From NCBI GenBank assembly GCA_024760905.1, contig CM045733.1:41217001-41281000 (forward strand): a stretch of DNA of 64,000 nucleotides. Reading direction: 5' to 3'. Position 1 is the first letter of the stretch, and the number at the start of each line of letters is the position of its first letter. The DNA is from Plotosus lineatus. Its lineage: Eukaryota > Chordata > Actinopteri > Siluriformes > Plotosidae. A program made the translations under genes and the position numbers. The notes beneath the pieces were generated by a model. That model saw only the letters and a program-made list of their open reading frames with translations, did not search any database and was not told the DNA's origin. This document shows positions 50,408 to 60,359 of this stretch, in pieces.

Positions 50408-53400
50408 ATGCAGCCATGAGGTGGGGGGGCACTAACCAGTGTCTCGCCCCCTCATGCCGGTCCCAAGCCCGGAGAAATGCAGAGGGTTGTGTCAGGAAGG
50501 GCATCCGACGTAAAACCAATGCCAAACTTTTATGATGCAAATCAGAAGTATTACCCCCATACCGGATCGGTCGAGGCCCGTGTTAACAACGACCGCCATC
50601 AGTGCTGTCAATCAACAGGGTGCTGATGGAAATTGGACTACTGTTGGTCGAAGACGTCGAAGAAGGAGAGGTGGGAGGCGTGTCTGTAGGCAGAGAGAGA
50701 AGAGGAAAGGCATGAGTCTAGGACTGAGAATGGGGACTTTGAATGTTGGAACTTTGCAAAGAAAAGGTAGAGAGCTGGCTGACATGATGCAGAGGAGGAA
50801 GGTGGACATACTGTGTGTTCAGGAGACCAGGAGGAAAGGTAGCAAAGCTAAAAGCTTAGGAGCAGGGTTTAAGGTATTTTATCATGGTGTGGATGGGAAG
50901 AGAAATGGAGTAGGAGTCATCTTGAAGGAGGGGTTTGTCAGGAATGTTCTAAAAGTGAAAAGAGTGTCAGACAGAATGATGAGCCTCAAGTTAGAAATTG
51001 AAGGTGTAATGCTCAATGTTGTTAGTGCTTATGCCCCACAGGCAGGATGTGAGCTAGAAGAAAAGGAGAGATTCTGGAGTGATTTAGATGAAGTGATGCA
51101 GAGTACCCCCAGAGGTGAAAAAGTGGTTATTGGTGCAGACTTCAATGGACATGTTGGTGCAGGCAACAGAGGGGACGAGGAAGTGATGGGCAGGTTTGGT
51201 ATCCAGGACAGGAACGCAGAAGGACAGATGTTGATAGATTTTGCAAAAAGGATGGAAGTGGCTGTGTGAATACTTTCTTCCAGAAGAAACAGGAGCATAG
51301 GGTGACTTATAAAAACGGAGGTAGGAGCACACAGGTAGACTACATCTTGTGTAGGCGATGTAATTTGAAGGAAGTCAGTGACTGCAAAGTAGTAGCAGGT
51401 GAGAGTGTTGCCAAAAAGCATAGGATGGTGGTGTGCAGGATGACGCTGATGGTGAGGAAGGTGAAGAAGGCAAAGGCAAAGCAGAAGACAAAGTGGTGGA
51501 AGTTGAAAAAGGAAGAGTGTCGTGTTGTCTTCAAAGAGGAGTTGAAACAGGCTTTGGGTGGCCAGGGAGTGCTTCCAAATGACAGGACAACCACAGCAAA
51601 TGTGATCAGGGACACAGGTAGGAGAGTACTTGGTGTGTCCTCTGGAAGGAAAGTAGATAAGGAGACTTGGTGGTGGAATGAGGAAGTGCAGGAATGTGTA
51701 CAAAGGAAGAGGTTAGCTAAGAAAAAGTGGGACATAGAGAGGACCGAAGAGAGTAAACAGGAGTACAGGGAGACACAGCGTAAGGCGAAAGTAGCAGTGG
51801 CTAAGGCCAAACAGAGGGCGTATGATGACTTGTATGATAGGTTGGACAGTAAAGAGGGAGAAAATGATCTATACAGGTTGGCACAGCAGAGAAATAGAGA
51901 TGGGAAGGACGTGCAGCAAGTTAGATTGATAAAGGACAGAGATGGAAATGTATTGACTGATGACAGAAGTGTGCTGGGAAGATGGAAAGAGTACTTTGAA
52001 GAGCTGATGAATGAGAAAAATGAGAGAGAAAAAAGAGTAGAAGAGGTTACCATTGAGGAGCAGGATGTAGCAAAGATCAGTAAGGGTGAAGTGAGAAGGG
52101 CATTGAAGAGGATGAAGAATGGAAAGGCAGTTGGTCCTGATGACATACCAGTGGCGGTATGGAAGTGTCTAGGAGAGGTAGCAGTAGATTTTCTGACAAG
52201 AACATTCAACAAGGTACTAGAGAGTGAGCAGATGCCGGAGGAGTGGAGGAGACGTGTGCTGGTGCCCATTTTTAAGAACAAGGGAGACGTGCAGAGCTGC
52301 GGCAACTACAGAGGGATAAAGTTGATGAGCCATACGATGAAGTTATGGGAAAGAATAGTGGAAGCTAGACTAAGGGCAGAGGTCAGCATTTTTGAACAAC
52401 AGTTTGGTTTCATGCCAAGAAAGAGCACCACAGATGCAGTGTTTGCTTTGAGGATGTTAATAGAGAAGTACAGAGAAGGTCAGAGGGAACTACATTGTGC
52501 CTTTGTGGATCTGGAAAAAGCATATGACAGGGTGCCAAGAGAAGAACTGTGGTATTGCATGAGGATGTCTGGAGTGGCAGAGAAGTATGTTAGAGTGGTG
52601 CAGGACATGTATGAGAGATGTAAGACAGTGGTGAGGTGTGCTGTCGGTGTGACAGAAGAGTTCAAGGTGGAGGTGGGACTGCATCATGGGTCAGCTCTGA
52701 GCCCCTTCTTGTTTGCTATGGTGATGGACAGGCTGACAGACGAGGTGAGACAAGAATCTCCATGGACTATGATGTTTGCAGATGACATTGTGATCTGTAG
52801 TGAGAGCAGAGAACAAGTGCAGGAAAATCTAGAGAGGTGGAGGTATGCCCTGGAAAGGAGAGGAATGAAGGTTAGCCTCAGAAAATCAGAATACATGTGT
52901 GTGAATGAGAAGGACCCAGGAGGAACGGTGATGTTACAGGGAGCAGAGATAACAAAGGTGGAGGATTTTAAGTACTTCGGCTCAACAATCCAGAGCAATG
53001 GAGAGTGTGGAAAAGAGGTGAAGAAGCGTGTGCAGGCAGGCTGGAATGGTTGGAGAAAAGTGTCCGGTGTGATGTGCGATAGGAGAGTGTCAGCAAGAAT
53101 GAAGGGAAAAGTGTACAAGACGGTGGTGAGGCCAGCGAAGTTGTATGGCTTAGAAACAGTGGCGCTGAGGAACAGGCAGGAGGCAGAGCTGGAGGTAGCG
53201 GAGATGAAAATGTTGAGGTTCTCTCTGGGAGTAACGAGGATGGATAGGATCAGAAATGAGTATATCAGAGGGACAGCCCATGTAAGATGTTTTGGAGTCA
53301 AAGTCAGAGAGGCTAGATTGAGATGGTTTGGACATGTACAGAGGAGGGATAGTGAGTATATTGGCAGTAGGATGCTGAGGTTGGAACTACCGGGCAGAAG

Positions 53401-53566
53401 GCCTCGAGGAAGACCAAAGAAGAGATTTATGGATGTGGTGAAGGAGGACATGAAGGTCGTTGGAGTCAGAAAAGAAGATGCAGAGGACAGGGTGAGATGG
53501 AGGCGGATGATTTGCTGTGGTGACCCCTGAAGGGAGCAGCCGAAAGTAAAAGAAGAAGAAGAAGAA
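50408..53566 (+). mobile_element. Full-length RTE-clade LINE with 17-bp TSD
   Basis: GAGCAGGCACTGGAGTA occurs at 50,391-50,407 and 53,567-53,583, a perfect 17-bp target-site duplication. The 3,159-bp element begins ATGCAGCCATGAGG, has a short leader with GGAAGGGCATCCGACG, one long coding region, and ends GGGAGCAGCCGAAAG plus an (AAG)n tail, the usual RTE design. The perfect duplication and nearly open frame indicate recent insertion. Confidence 0.95.
50532..53530 (+). pseudogene. RTE LINE polyprotein (AP endonuclease + reverse transcriptase), one frameshift
   Basis: Enzyme for target-primed reverse transcription. Residues about 60-290 form the AP-like endonuclease (GTLNVGTLQRKGRELADMMQ, ILCVQETRRKG, NVVSAYAPQAG, VIGADFNGHVGAGN). 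A basic linker follows. The reverse transcriptase has GKAVGPDDIP, VLVPIFKNKGDVQSC, FGFMPRKSTTDAVFALRM, CAFVDLEKAYDRVPRE, GLHHGSALSPFLFAMVMD and catalytic FADD at 52,775-52,786. The C-terminal part is LRWFGHVQRRDSEYIG and RPRGRPKKRFMDVVKED. Two open stretches (to 51,269 and from 51,266) are separated only by loss of one G near 51,265, where the copy at 62 kb has GGCTGTGGTGAAT and this one GGCTGTGTGAAT. Total would be about 1,000 residues. HHGS replaces the more common HQGS before the core. Confidence 0.92.
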
Positions 53567-53849
53567 GAGCAGGCACTGGAGTACGGGGAATCATGATCAC
53601 CATAGAGATGAGGGGAAACATGAAAACCATATCATAGCGGGAACTTTACGAGCACAGAGCTGGGAACCAGGAGCCAGAGAGATTACAAGGAGACGGGATC
53701 ACATGGAGGGAACAATCTTCTAGCTCTGGGAGGAGCTCGTCGCTCATTTTTATTGCCCAGTGATGGCTGAAAGGAATCAGGTGTGCTCTCCGAACTCCGC
53801 CTGTGTGTGACAGCCATGCCCCTCGCCAGCGAATGCAGTGCATAGGGAG

Positions 53850-54035
53850 AGAGAAAGAGAGTTAAAAACTGCCAAATAACACAGACCATAACAGATACAG
53901 TCCAAAAGATGCACACTGAAATACACAGTTTACTTATAACATAACTTCTGTTAACATAAACTGAATATATTACATGATTAATAGGAAATTAAAACTTTAA
54001 AAATTATACCTCTTACATGGATGAATGATAGCTGT
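53850..54035. other. Distal upstream region of chemokine gene 7
   Basis: Weakly aligned with 24,900-25,018 before gene 5 (ATACACA...GTTAACATAAACTGAATA). No other feature. Confidence 0.5.
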
Positions 54036-54283
54036 TAAAAACTAACAGTTGTTGAAGGGAAAAATATTGTATAACTTTATATTCAGTGTCATAACTAATC
54101 TTGGTTATAGATCTATGGTGATGAAAGGAAGTGATGATTTGGGGAGGTGTTTGTCAAGTAGGTTGGGGGAATCAAAATAAAATTTAAAAAAAGATGGTGG
54201 GGGTGGAATGATTGAGATCTGCCAATAAAAGCAGCGCCAAAATTTTTTTGGCAGATCTTAACACACCTGCTGAGAACATAAAA
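54036..54283 (+). promoter_or_regulatory. Promoter block of chemokine gene 7
   Basis: Third copy of the conserved upstream block: TAATCTTGGTTATAGATCTA, GATTTGGGGAGGTGT, AATAAAAG at 54,224-54,231 in TATA position, and leader ACACACCTGCTGAGAAC. The ATG used by gene 5 reads ATA here, and translation would start at the in-frame ATG at 54,284. Confidence 0.6.
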
Positions 54284-56529
54284 ATGAATCGTGTTTTTTT
54301 AGTCCTGGGCTTCATCCTGATCATGACGTTCCACATAGATACTCAGCGTGAGTTTGTTATACACACTTTTAATATATCTGTGTAATAATAGTAGTATCTG
54401 TAGTCCATATACTGCAAGGTGCTTGAAAATGTTATATTTACTGAGTCTTCTCTAATTGTTAAAAATTAGATATTAATTAGATGTTAAAATATTAATATTG
54501 TTAATATTGTTGTTGCATTAAGTCATTTTAGTGAAAAAAGATTACTTCAATATACTAGTCCTTCTTAAAAAGTTAGCATATTTTGATAAAGTTCATTATT
54601 TTCTGGAATGTACTGATAAAAATTAAACTTTCATATACTTTAGATTCATTGCACACCAACGGAAATATTTCAGGTCTTTTATTGTTTTAATACTGATGAT
54701 TTTGGCATACAGCTCATGAAAACCCAAAATTTCTATCCCAAAAAAATTAGCATATTTCATCTGACCAATAAAAAAAGTGCTTTTAATGCAAAAAAAAGTC
54801 AACCTTAAAATAATTATGTTCAGTTATGCACTCAATACTTGGTCGGGAATCCTTTTGCAGAAATGACTGCTTCAATGCGGCGTGGCATGGAGGCAATCAG
54901 CCTGTGGCACTGCTGAGGTGTTATGGAGGCCCAGGATGCTTCGATAGCGGCCTTAAGCTCATCCACAGTGTTGGGTCTGGTGTCTCTCAACTTTCTCTTC
55001 ACAATATCCCACAGATTCTCTATTGGGTTCAGGTCAGGAGAGTTGGCAGGCCAATTGAACACAGTAATACCATGGTCAGTAAACCATTTAGCAGTGGTTT
55101 TGGCACTGTGAGCAGGTGCCAGGTCGTGCTGAAAAATGAAAATCTTCATCTCCATAAAGCTTTTCAGCAGATGGAAGCATGAAGTGCTCCAAAATCTCCT
55201 GATAGCTAGCTGCATTGACCCTGTCCTTGATAAAACACAGTGGACCAACACCAGCAGCTGACATGGCACCCCAGACCATCACTGAGTGTGGGTACTTGAC
55301 ACTGGACTTCAGGCATTTTGGCATTTCCTTCTCCCCAGTCTTCCTCCAGACTCTGGCACCTTGATTTCTGAATGACATGTAAAATTTGCTTTCATCCGAA
55401 AAAAGTACTTTGGACCACTGAGCAACAGTCCAGTGCTGCTTCTCTTTAACCCAGGTCAGGCGCTTCTGCCGCTGTTTCTGGCTCAAAAGTGGCTTGACCT
55501 GGGGAATGCGGCACCTGTAGCCCAGTCCACTGCTTCCACAGGTCCCCCAAGGTCGGGAATCGGCCCTTCTCCACAATCTTCCTTAGGGTCCGGTCACCTC
55601 TTCTGGTTGTGCAGCATTTTCTGCCACACATTTTCCTTCCTACAGACGTCCCACTGAGGTGCCTACAGCACTCTGGAAACAGCCTATTCGCTCAGAGATT
55701 TCTTTCTGTCTTACCCTCTTGCTTGAGGATGTCAATGATGGCCTTCTGGACAGCAGTCAGGTCGGCAGTCTTACCCATGATTGCGGTTTTGGGAAATGAA
55801 CCAGGCTGGGAGTTTTTAAAAGCTTCAGGAATCTTTTGCAGGTGTTTAGAGATAATTGGTTGATTCAGATGATTAGGTTAATGGCTCGTTTAGTGTACTT
55901 TTTCATGATATGCTAATTTTTTGGGATAGGAAGTTTGGGTTTTCATGAGCTGTATGCCAAAATCATCAGTATTAAAACAATAAAAGACCTGAAATATTTC
56001 AGTTGGTGTGCAATGAATCTAAAATATATGAAAGTTTAATTTTTATCAGTACATTACAGAAAATAATGAACCTTTTCATAATATGCTAATTTTTTTTTTG
56101 AGAATGACTAGTTTGTGTTATTATGTTATCTGAAAGCTATTTTTTTATGTATACAATGTAATGCATATTTATTTTACAGTTAGAATCAAGTGGGCTAAAA
56201 TACTAATTCTGTCCTTTATCAGCTCTCAGTGCTCAACTCCATGGCAACTGCTGTTTCAATTTTTTCCATGGTAAAGTTCCTTGTAAACAAATCCTGAAGA
56301 TTGTAAAGATAGACTCACAGTGTCCACAGAAAGGCTACATGTGAGTATCTGACGTTAACAGTTTCATTTTTTGATATAATATAATAAGTGAAATTCAATT
56401 TCTAAATGTAAAGAGAGTCAATAAGATTGCATTGAGGTGTATTTGTGTTTCAGTGTGACTACTCCTAAATTCCCAACGCTGTGTGTTCATGAAGGTCGGC
56501 TCCATCACTGTGGACAATCTACACCTTAA
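54284..56529 (+). CDS. CC chemokine gene 7, intact, three exons
   Basis: Secreted CC chemokine. Exon 1 (54284-54347): MNRVFLVLGFILIMTFHIDT, donor C|GTGAG. Exon 2 (56223-56340) after TTTATCAG: LHGNCCFNFFHGKVPCKQIL, IVKIDSQCPQKGY. Exon 3 (56454-56529) after GTGTTTCAG: VTTPKFPTLCVHEGRLHHCG, then QSTP and stop, because the stop used in gene 5 (GGATAA) is GGACAA here. Product 85 residues. Besides the four canonical cysteines it has one in VPCKQ and one in HHCG, giving six, which could form a third disulphide as in some CC chemokines. No C-terminal helix. Intron 1 (1.9 kb) contains a whole Tc1-like element. AATAAA at 56,612-56,617 after a (CA)n tract marks the 3' end. Confidence 0.88.
54558..56108 (-). 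mobile_element. Tc1-like transposon in intron 1 of chemokine gene 7
   Basis: Inverted ends of about 200 bp (GTCCTTCTTAAAAAGTTAGC at left; its inverted partner GTCATTCTC...TTAGC at right) flanked by TA (54,556-54,557 and 56,109-56,110). The equivalent intron in gene 5 (CCAATATATGTTTTATTATATG, 25.5 kb) and pseudogene 6 lacks the element, giving the empty site. The element is 1,551 bp, the standard Tc1 size. Confidence 0.92.
54832..55778 (-). pseudogene. Tc1-like transposase, frameshifted
   Basis: Starts MGKTADLTAVQKAIIDILKQ (55.78 kb), a paired-like helix-turn-helix. Then KIVEKGRFPTLGDL, RQKRLTWVKEKQHWT, VLFSDESKF (first D), GAMSAAGVGPLCFI, then after a shift FQHDLAPAHSAKTT (second D) and WPANSPDLNPIENLWD (E), ending VISAKGFPTKY. 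The catalytic DDE set is present but at least three frameshifts or stops break the chain. Cut-and-paste transposition enzyme when intact. Confidence 0.85.
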
Positions 56530-56558
56530 TCTTAATCTACACTTTCCAACTGCTTTGC

Positions 56559-56562
<4 letters not shown>

Positions 56563-56602
<40 letters not shown>
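56563..56602. repeat. (CA)n microsatellite in chemokine gene 7 3' UTR
   Basis: About 20 CA units, 34 bp after the stop, homologous in place to those of genes 3 and 5. Confidence 0.93.
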
Positions 56603-56604
<2 letters not shown>

Positions 56605-56611
56605 AAGGCAT

Positions 56612-56617
56612 AATAAA
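56612..56617 (+). terminator. Polyadenylation signal of chemokine gene 7
   Basis: AATAAA in CATGAAGGCATAATAAAATG, the same context as the ends of gene 5 cassettes 1 and 2. Confidence 0.75.
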
Positions 56618-56619
56618 AT

Positions 56620-57300
56620 GTCTATTTGAACTTTTTATTAGGTGTTTTTTGATTTTTATTACACATTTATGAATGCTACTGCTTTTTTGCTGCAGTGCAT
56701 ATTCAAATTCTAAAAAAATACCTCCAAGTGAACTGTATGATTTATTCACAGAAATATTACAGTTACAATAGGAAAACAAATATTGTGAATGCTTTAAAAA
56801 ATAATTTTTCCATTAAAAATAATTTTAAGGGTTTACAATTTGCACACAGATAATGTCACATCTATCAATGGCTGAGAGTAGAAAAAATGTAATTATTTGT
56901 GATTAATGGGTGGGAACTACTTATCCTCTCTGAAATACTGTAGTGTAATACAGTAGGTCCTTGACTATTCATGGTTTTGCTCTTGCGCCCTTGACTATTC
57001 GTGGATTACCGAGAAACTGTCACGTGTTTCAAATTCAGCCAATGGCTGTCCTCATTCCTGCTGATTGGTTGAGACGATGCATACACCCCTTTTTCCTCAT
57101 TCGCGCACAACTTGTCAATGAGCCTTTTTTTCTGTAATGTGTTTTAATTACCAGTTAAGTTCTATGATGCCACTCAAATGCTGGCTAAGCACCAGAAAAA
57201 GGTAATGAAGTTGGATGTCTCTTTTGAAGAAATAAGACTTTCTCCTGAAGAAACAACAGTTTCCTCTGAAGTGCCTGAAGAGGACTAATCATCTGAACTG
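56620..57300. other. 3' flank of gene 7 with pogo/Tigger-like terminal region
   Basis: 56,620-56,940 matches the 3' flank of gene 5. From 56,945 the sequence repeats the 43.09-kb block (CAGTAGGTCCTTGACTATTC) and extends to a short open piece near 57,180-57,290 (LSPEETTVSSEVPEED), which resembles the region before a pogo-type transposase. No gene. Confidence 0.55.
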
Positions 57301-57940
57301 TTGTAAAGCTGTAGTATTCAAGTCTTTTTCAATTATTATTCCAATACAGTACCTAAGTTAATGTTTAGAATGTTTGTGTGTCTCTGTTTTCTCCCCTATC
57401 CGGCTGAGGGGCAGTTCACACCTGAATTAAACAAACCGTATGCTCACCTCAATTAAAGCGCTGCTTAAGCCCTTCCCCTTTGAATGTGAGGCATTTGTCG
57501 CAAGTGACACACAGAGCTTATGAGACGAAGCACGGCTTATCTGGACTTCCAATCTTTCAAGTGAGCAAGTGCCAAATGCGCAAAGTTTGTGTTTATAGGG
57601 AGTAGATGAGAGGACTTAATTCAAGTGTTAACTGCATTCAGCCTGAACAGCTCAGCCATGCCCCTTAGCCGGAGCGGGGAGAAAACAGGCACACCCTGTT
57701 TAGGGTGCTGTTCCCTACCTTCAACCAGGCCATCACAGAGCAGAAACATGCTGATGGCAATGCAGAGTACTTTTTACAAATGTCAACAATGGTTCTTCTA
57801 CATGCCTGTCACCACAGCCTTTGAAAGACATGACTGGCCTTTAATAGCCCAGTTTGCATTCATTGCCTTTGCACACATTTATTTATATATTACAAGCCCA
57901 AAAGATGAATGTTAATCAACAATTACCACAGAACAACAAG
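57300..57940. repeat. Decayed SINE and flanking DNA
   Basis: 57,640-57,870 is a minus-strand, diverged copy of the tRNA-derived SINE (CTGTCACCACAGCC, GGCCATCACAGAGCAG). Otherwise no recognisable feature. Confidence 0.55.
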
Positions 57941-57943
57941 AAA

Positions 57944-59539
57944 CAGTGGTATGAAAAGGTATCTGAACCTTTTGGAATTTCTCGCATTTCTGCATAAAAT
58001 CACCATCAAATGTGATCTGATCTTTGTCAAAATCACACAGATTAAAAAACAGTGTCTGCTTTAACTAAAACCACCCAAACATTTATAGGTTTTCATATTT
58101 TAATGAGGATAGCATGCAAACAATGACAGAAGGGGGAGGAATAAGTAACTGAACCATCACATTTAATATTTTGTGGCACCCCCTTTGGTAGAAATAACTT
58201 CAACCAGACACTTCCTGTAGCTGCAAATCAGTCTGGCACATCAATCAGGACTAATCTTGGTCCATTCTTTTTTATAAAACTGCTGTAGTTCAGTCAGATT
58301 CTTGGGATGTCTGGCATGAATCGCTGTCTTAAGGTCATGCCACATGGGGTTCAAGTCTGGACTTTGACTTGGCCACTCCAGAACGTGTATTTTGTTCTTC
58401 TGAAACCATTCTGAAGTTGATTTACTTCTGTGTTTTGGATCATTGTGTTGTTGCAGCATCCATCCTCTTTTTAGCTTCAACTGTCTGACAGACGGCCTCA
58501 GGTTTTCCTGCAAAACAGCCTGATAAAATTTTGAATTCATTTTTCCATTAATGATTGCAAGTTGTCCAGGCCCTGAGGCAGCAAAACAGCCCCAAACCAT
58601 GATGCACCCTCCACCATGCTTCACGGTGGGGATAAGGTGTTGATGTTAATGAGCTGTTCCATATTTCCTCCACACATGACGTTGTGTGTTCCTCCCAAAC
58701 AATTCAACTTTGGTTTCATCAGTCCACAAAATATTTTGCCAAAAGTTCTGTGGAGTGTCCAAGTGCCTTTTTGCAAATATTAAACGAGCAATAATGGTTT
58801 TTTTAGACAGCAGTGGCTTCCTCTTTGGAGTCCTCCCATGAACACCATTGTTGGCCATTGTTTTGCATACAGTTGATGTGTGCACAGAGATATTGGACTG
58901 TGCCAGTGATTTCTGTAAGTCTTTAGCAGACACTCTAGGGTTTTTTTTTACCTCTCTGAGTATTCTGCGCTGAACTCTTGGCGTCATCTTTGGTGGACGG
59001 CCACTCCTTGGGAGAGAAGCAACAGTGCCAAATTCTCTCCATTTGTAGGCAACTTCTCTGACTGTCGATTGATGAACATCCAGACTTTTAGGGATGGTTT
59101 TGTATCTTTTCCCAGCTTTATACAAATCAACAATTCTTGATCGCAGGTCTTCAGACAGCTGTTTTGAGCGAGCCATGGTGCACATCAGACAATGCTTCTC
59201 ATCAGGTGTGTGTTTTATAGTACGCAGGACAGCTTTAAGCCACTCATCAGTGATTGGGCACACACCTGACTTAAATTGTTTGGTAAAAATTGGTTTCAAT
59301 TGCTCTTTAAGTCTCCTTAGGCAGAGGGTTCAGTTACTTATTCCTCCCCCTTCTGTCATTGTTTTCATGCTATCCTCATTAAAATATGAAAACCTATAAA
59401 TGTTTTGGGTGATTTAAGTTAAAGCAGACACTGTTTTTTCATCTGTGTGATTTTGACAAAGATCAGATCACATTTGATGGTGATTTTATGCCGAAATGTG
59501 AGAAATTCCAAAAGGTTCAGATACTTTTTCATACTACTG
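57944..59539 (-). mobile_element. Tc1-like transposon with paralogous empty site
   Basis: Inverted ends CAGTGGTATGAAAAGGTATC (left) and CAGTAGTATGAAAAAGTATC (right, minus strand), about 200 bp each. Size 1,596 bp. The flanks GAACAACAAGAAA and TATGAAAAGATAG join to the sequence GAACAAAAAGATATGAAAAT found uninterrupted at about 41,993, so the 41.9-kb segment preserves the pre-insertion state. Confidence 0.92.
58241..59176 (-). pseudogene. Tc1-like transposase lacking third catalytic acid
   Basis: Starts MARSKQLSEDLRSRIVDLYK with helix-turn-helix text (STVREVAYKWREFGTVASLP, then GRPPKMTPR), a second HTH (VSAKDLQKSLAQ, VHTSTVCKTM), and the catalytic domain ILWTDETKVELFG (first D), VWGCFAASGPGQLAI, LQQHNDPKHRSKST (second D) and WPSQSPDLNP. 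An in-frame TAA at 58,646-58,648 divides it. After SPDLNP the text jumps to MWHDLK, so the residues that normally supply the glutamate (IEHLW) are partly deleted. Another stop follows TKISPD. Non-functional. Confidence 0.88.
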
Positions 59540-60340
59540 TATGAAAAGATAGTAAATTTCTGCTTATTGCAGTGTCCACAGGTGGTCAATGTTCTACAGA
59601 AAGCTTAACATAATTAAAACCAAACTTCATGCACATGTGTTCAGCTTGGTGTGCCTTTAGTCAAGAGACTAAAATGCTTTCCATTTGAGATGCCAGTTTG
59701 CGATTGTAATACATGTGACTGAATTGATTTGGAATTTAGAAAGCTGTATGTCGTGACTAATAAGAAACCACAGACTATGTGCAAGCTCGTAATGTTATCC
59801 AAATGGGTTTGTCAGTGTGCAGCTCTCACACAACTTATTTTGACATTAAACATGCTGAGGCCTTAAGACAGTAATTACATTCATAAGCCAGTGGTTCGTA
59901 CTTGTGTTCACATTCAATCATTTTCAGTAAGTTTTTTTCCTGGTCAGAATTACAGTGGATCTGGAGCTGTGAGCAGCATGTCTATCCTCTGCACCACATA
60001 CACATATGTGTTTTTTTTATATTTTTTAGACAAAAAAAATATAATCTGATTACATTCATAGATCATACAGAGAGAACGTTCAGCTTGTCTGTTAAAACAT
60101 TTGTTGGTATTTGTTAATATTCATGCATGGTTTGCTCTGGTTTGTTTATAAGTTATCAAACCTGTACTTCTGTAATGTGGCACTGAATTAGAATTGACCA
60201 GCTAAGAAAATGAATGAATTGATGAATATTACTCTAAACTAATTCACATTTCATCACAAAATATTTCAAAATGAGTTTGATCCGCCCCCTGCTCCACAGA
60301 TAGGTCGAGGCTGATAAATCAGAGAATTAGCTAAACACAA
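59540..60340. repeat. Cluster segment copy 3
   Basis: Continues the sequence of 41,990-42,600 (CAGTGTCCACAGGTGGTCAA; CATTCATAAGCCAGTGGTTCGTA). No gene. About 60,120-60,340 is partly unique. Confidence 0.7.
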
Positions 60341-60359
60341 ATGAATATAATCTATAAAC

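Larger units (their letters stand above)
50309..53845 (-). repeat. LTR-like unclassified repeat, copy 3, host of RTE insertion
   Basis: 50,309-50,407 and 53,567-53,845 together match copies at 19.7 and 32.0 kb (ATGCAGGAGACCA at one edge, GCCATGCCCCTCGCCAGCG at the other). The RTE LINE at 50,408-53,566 splits it. Confidence 0.6.

Noticed and set aside
51340..53451. Long minus-strand open frames opposite the RTE LINE (up to 321 residues)
   Set aside because: Shadows of the purine-rich sense frame; hydrophobic, serine/leucine-rich text without domains.
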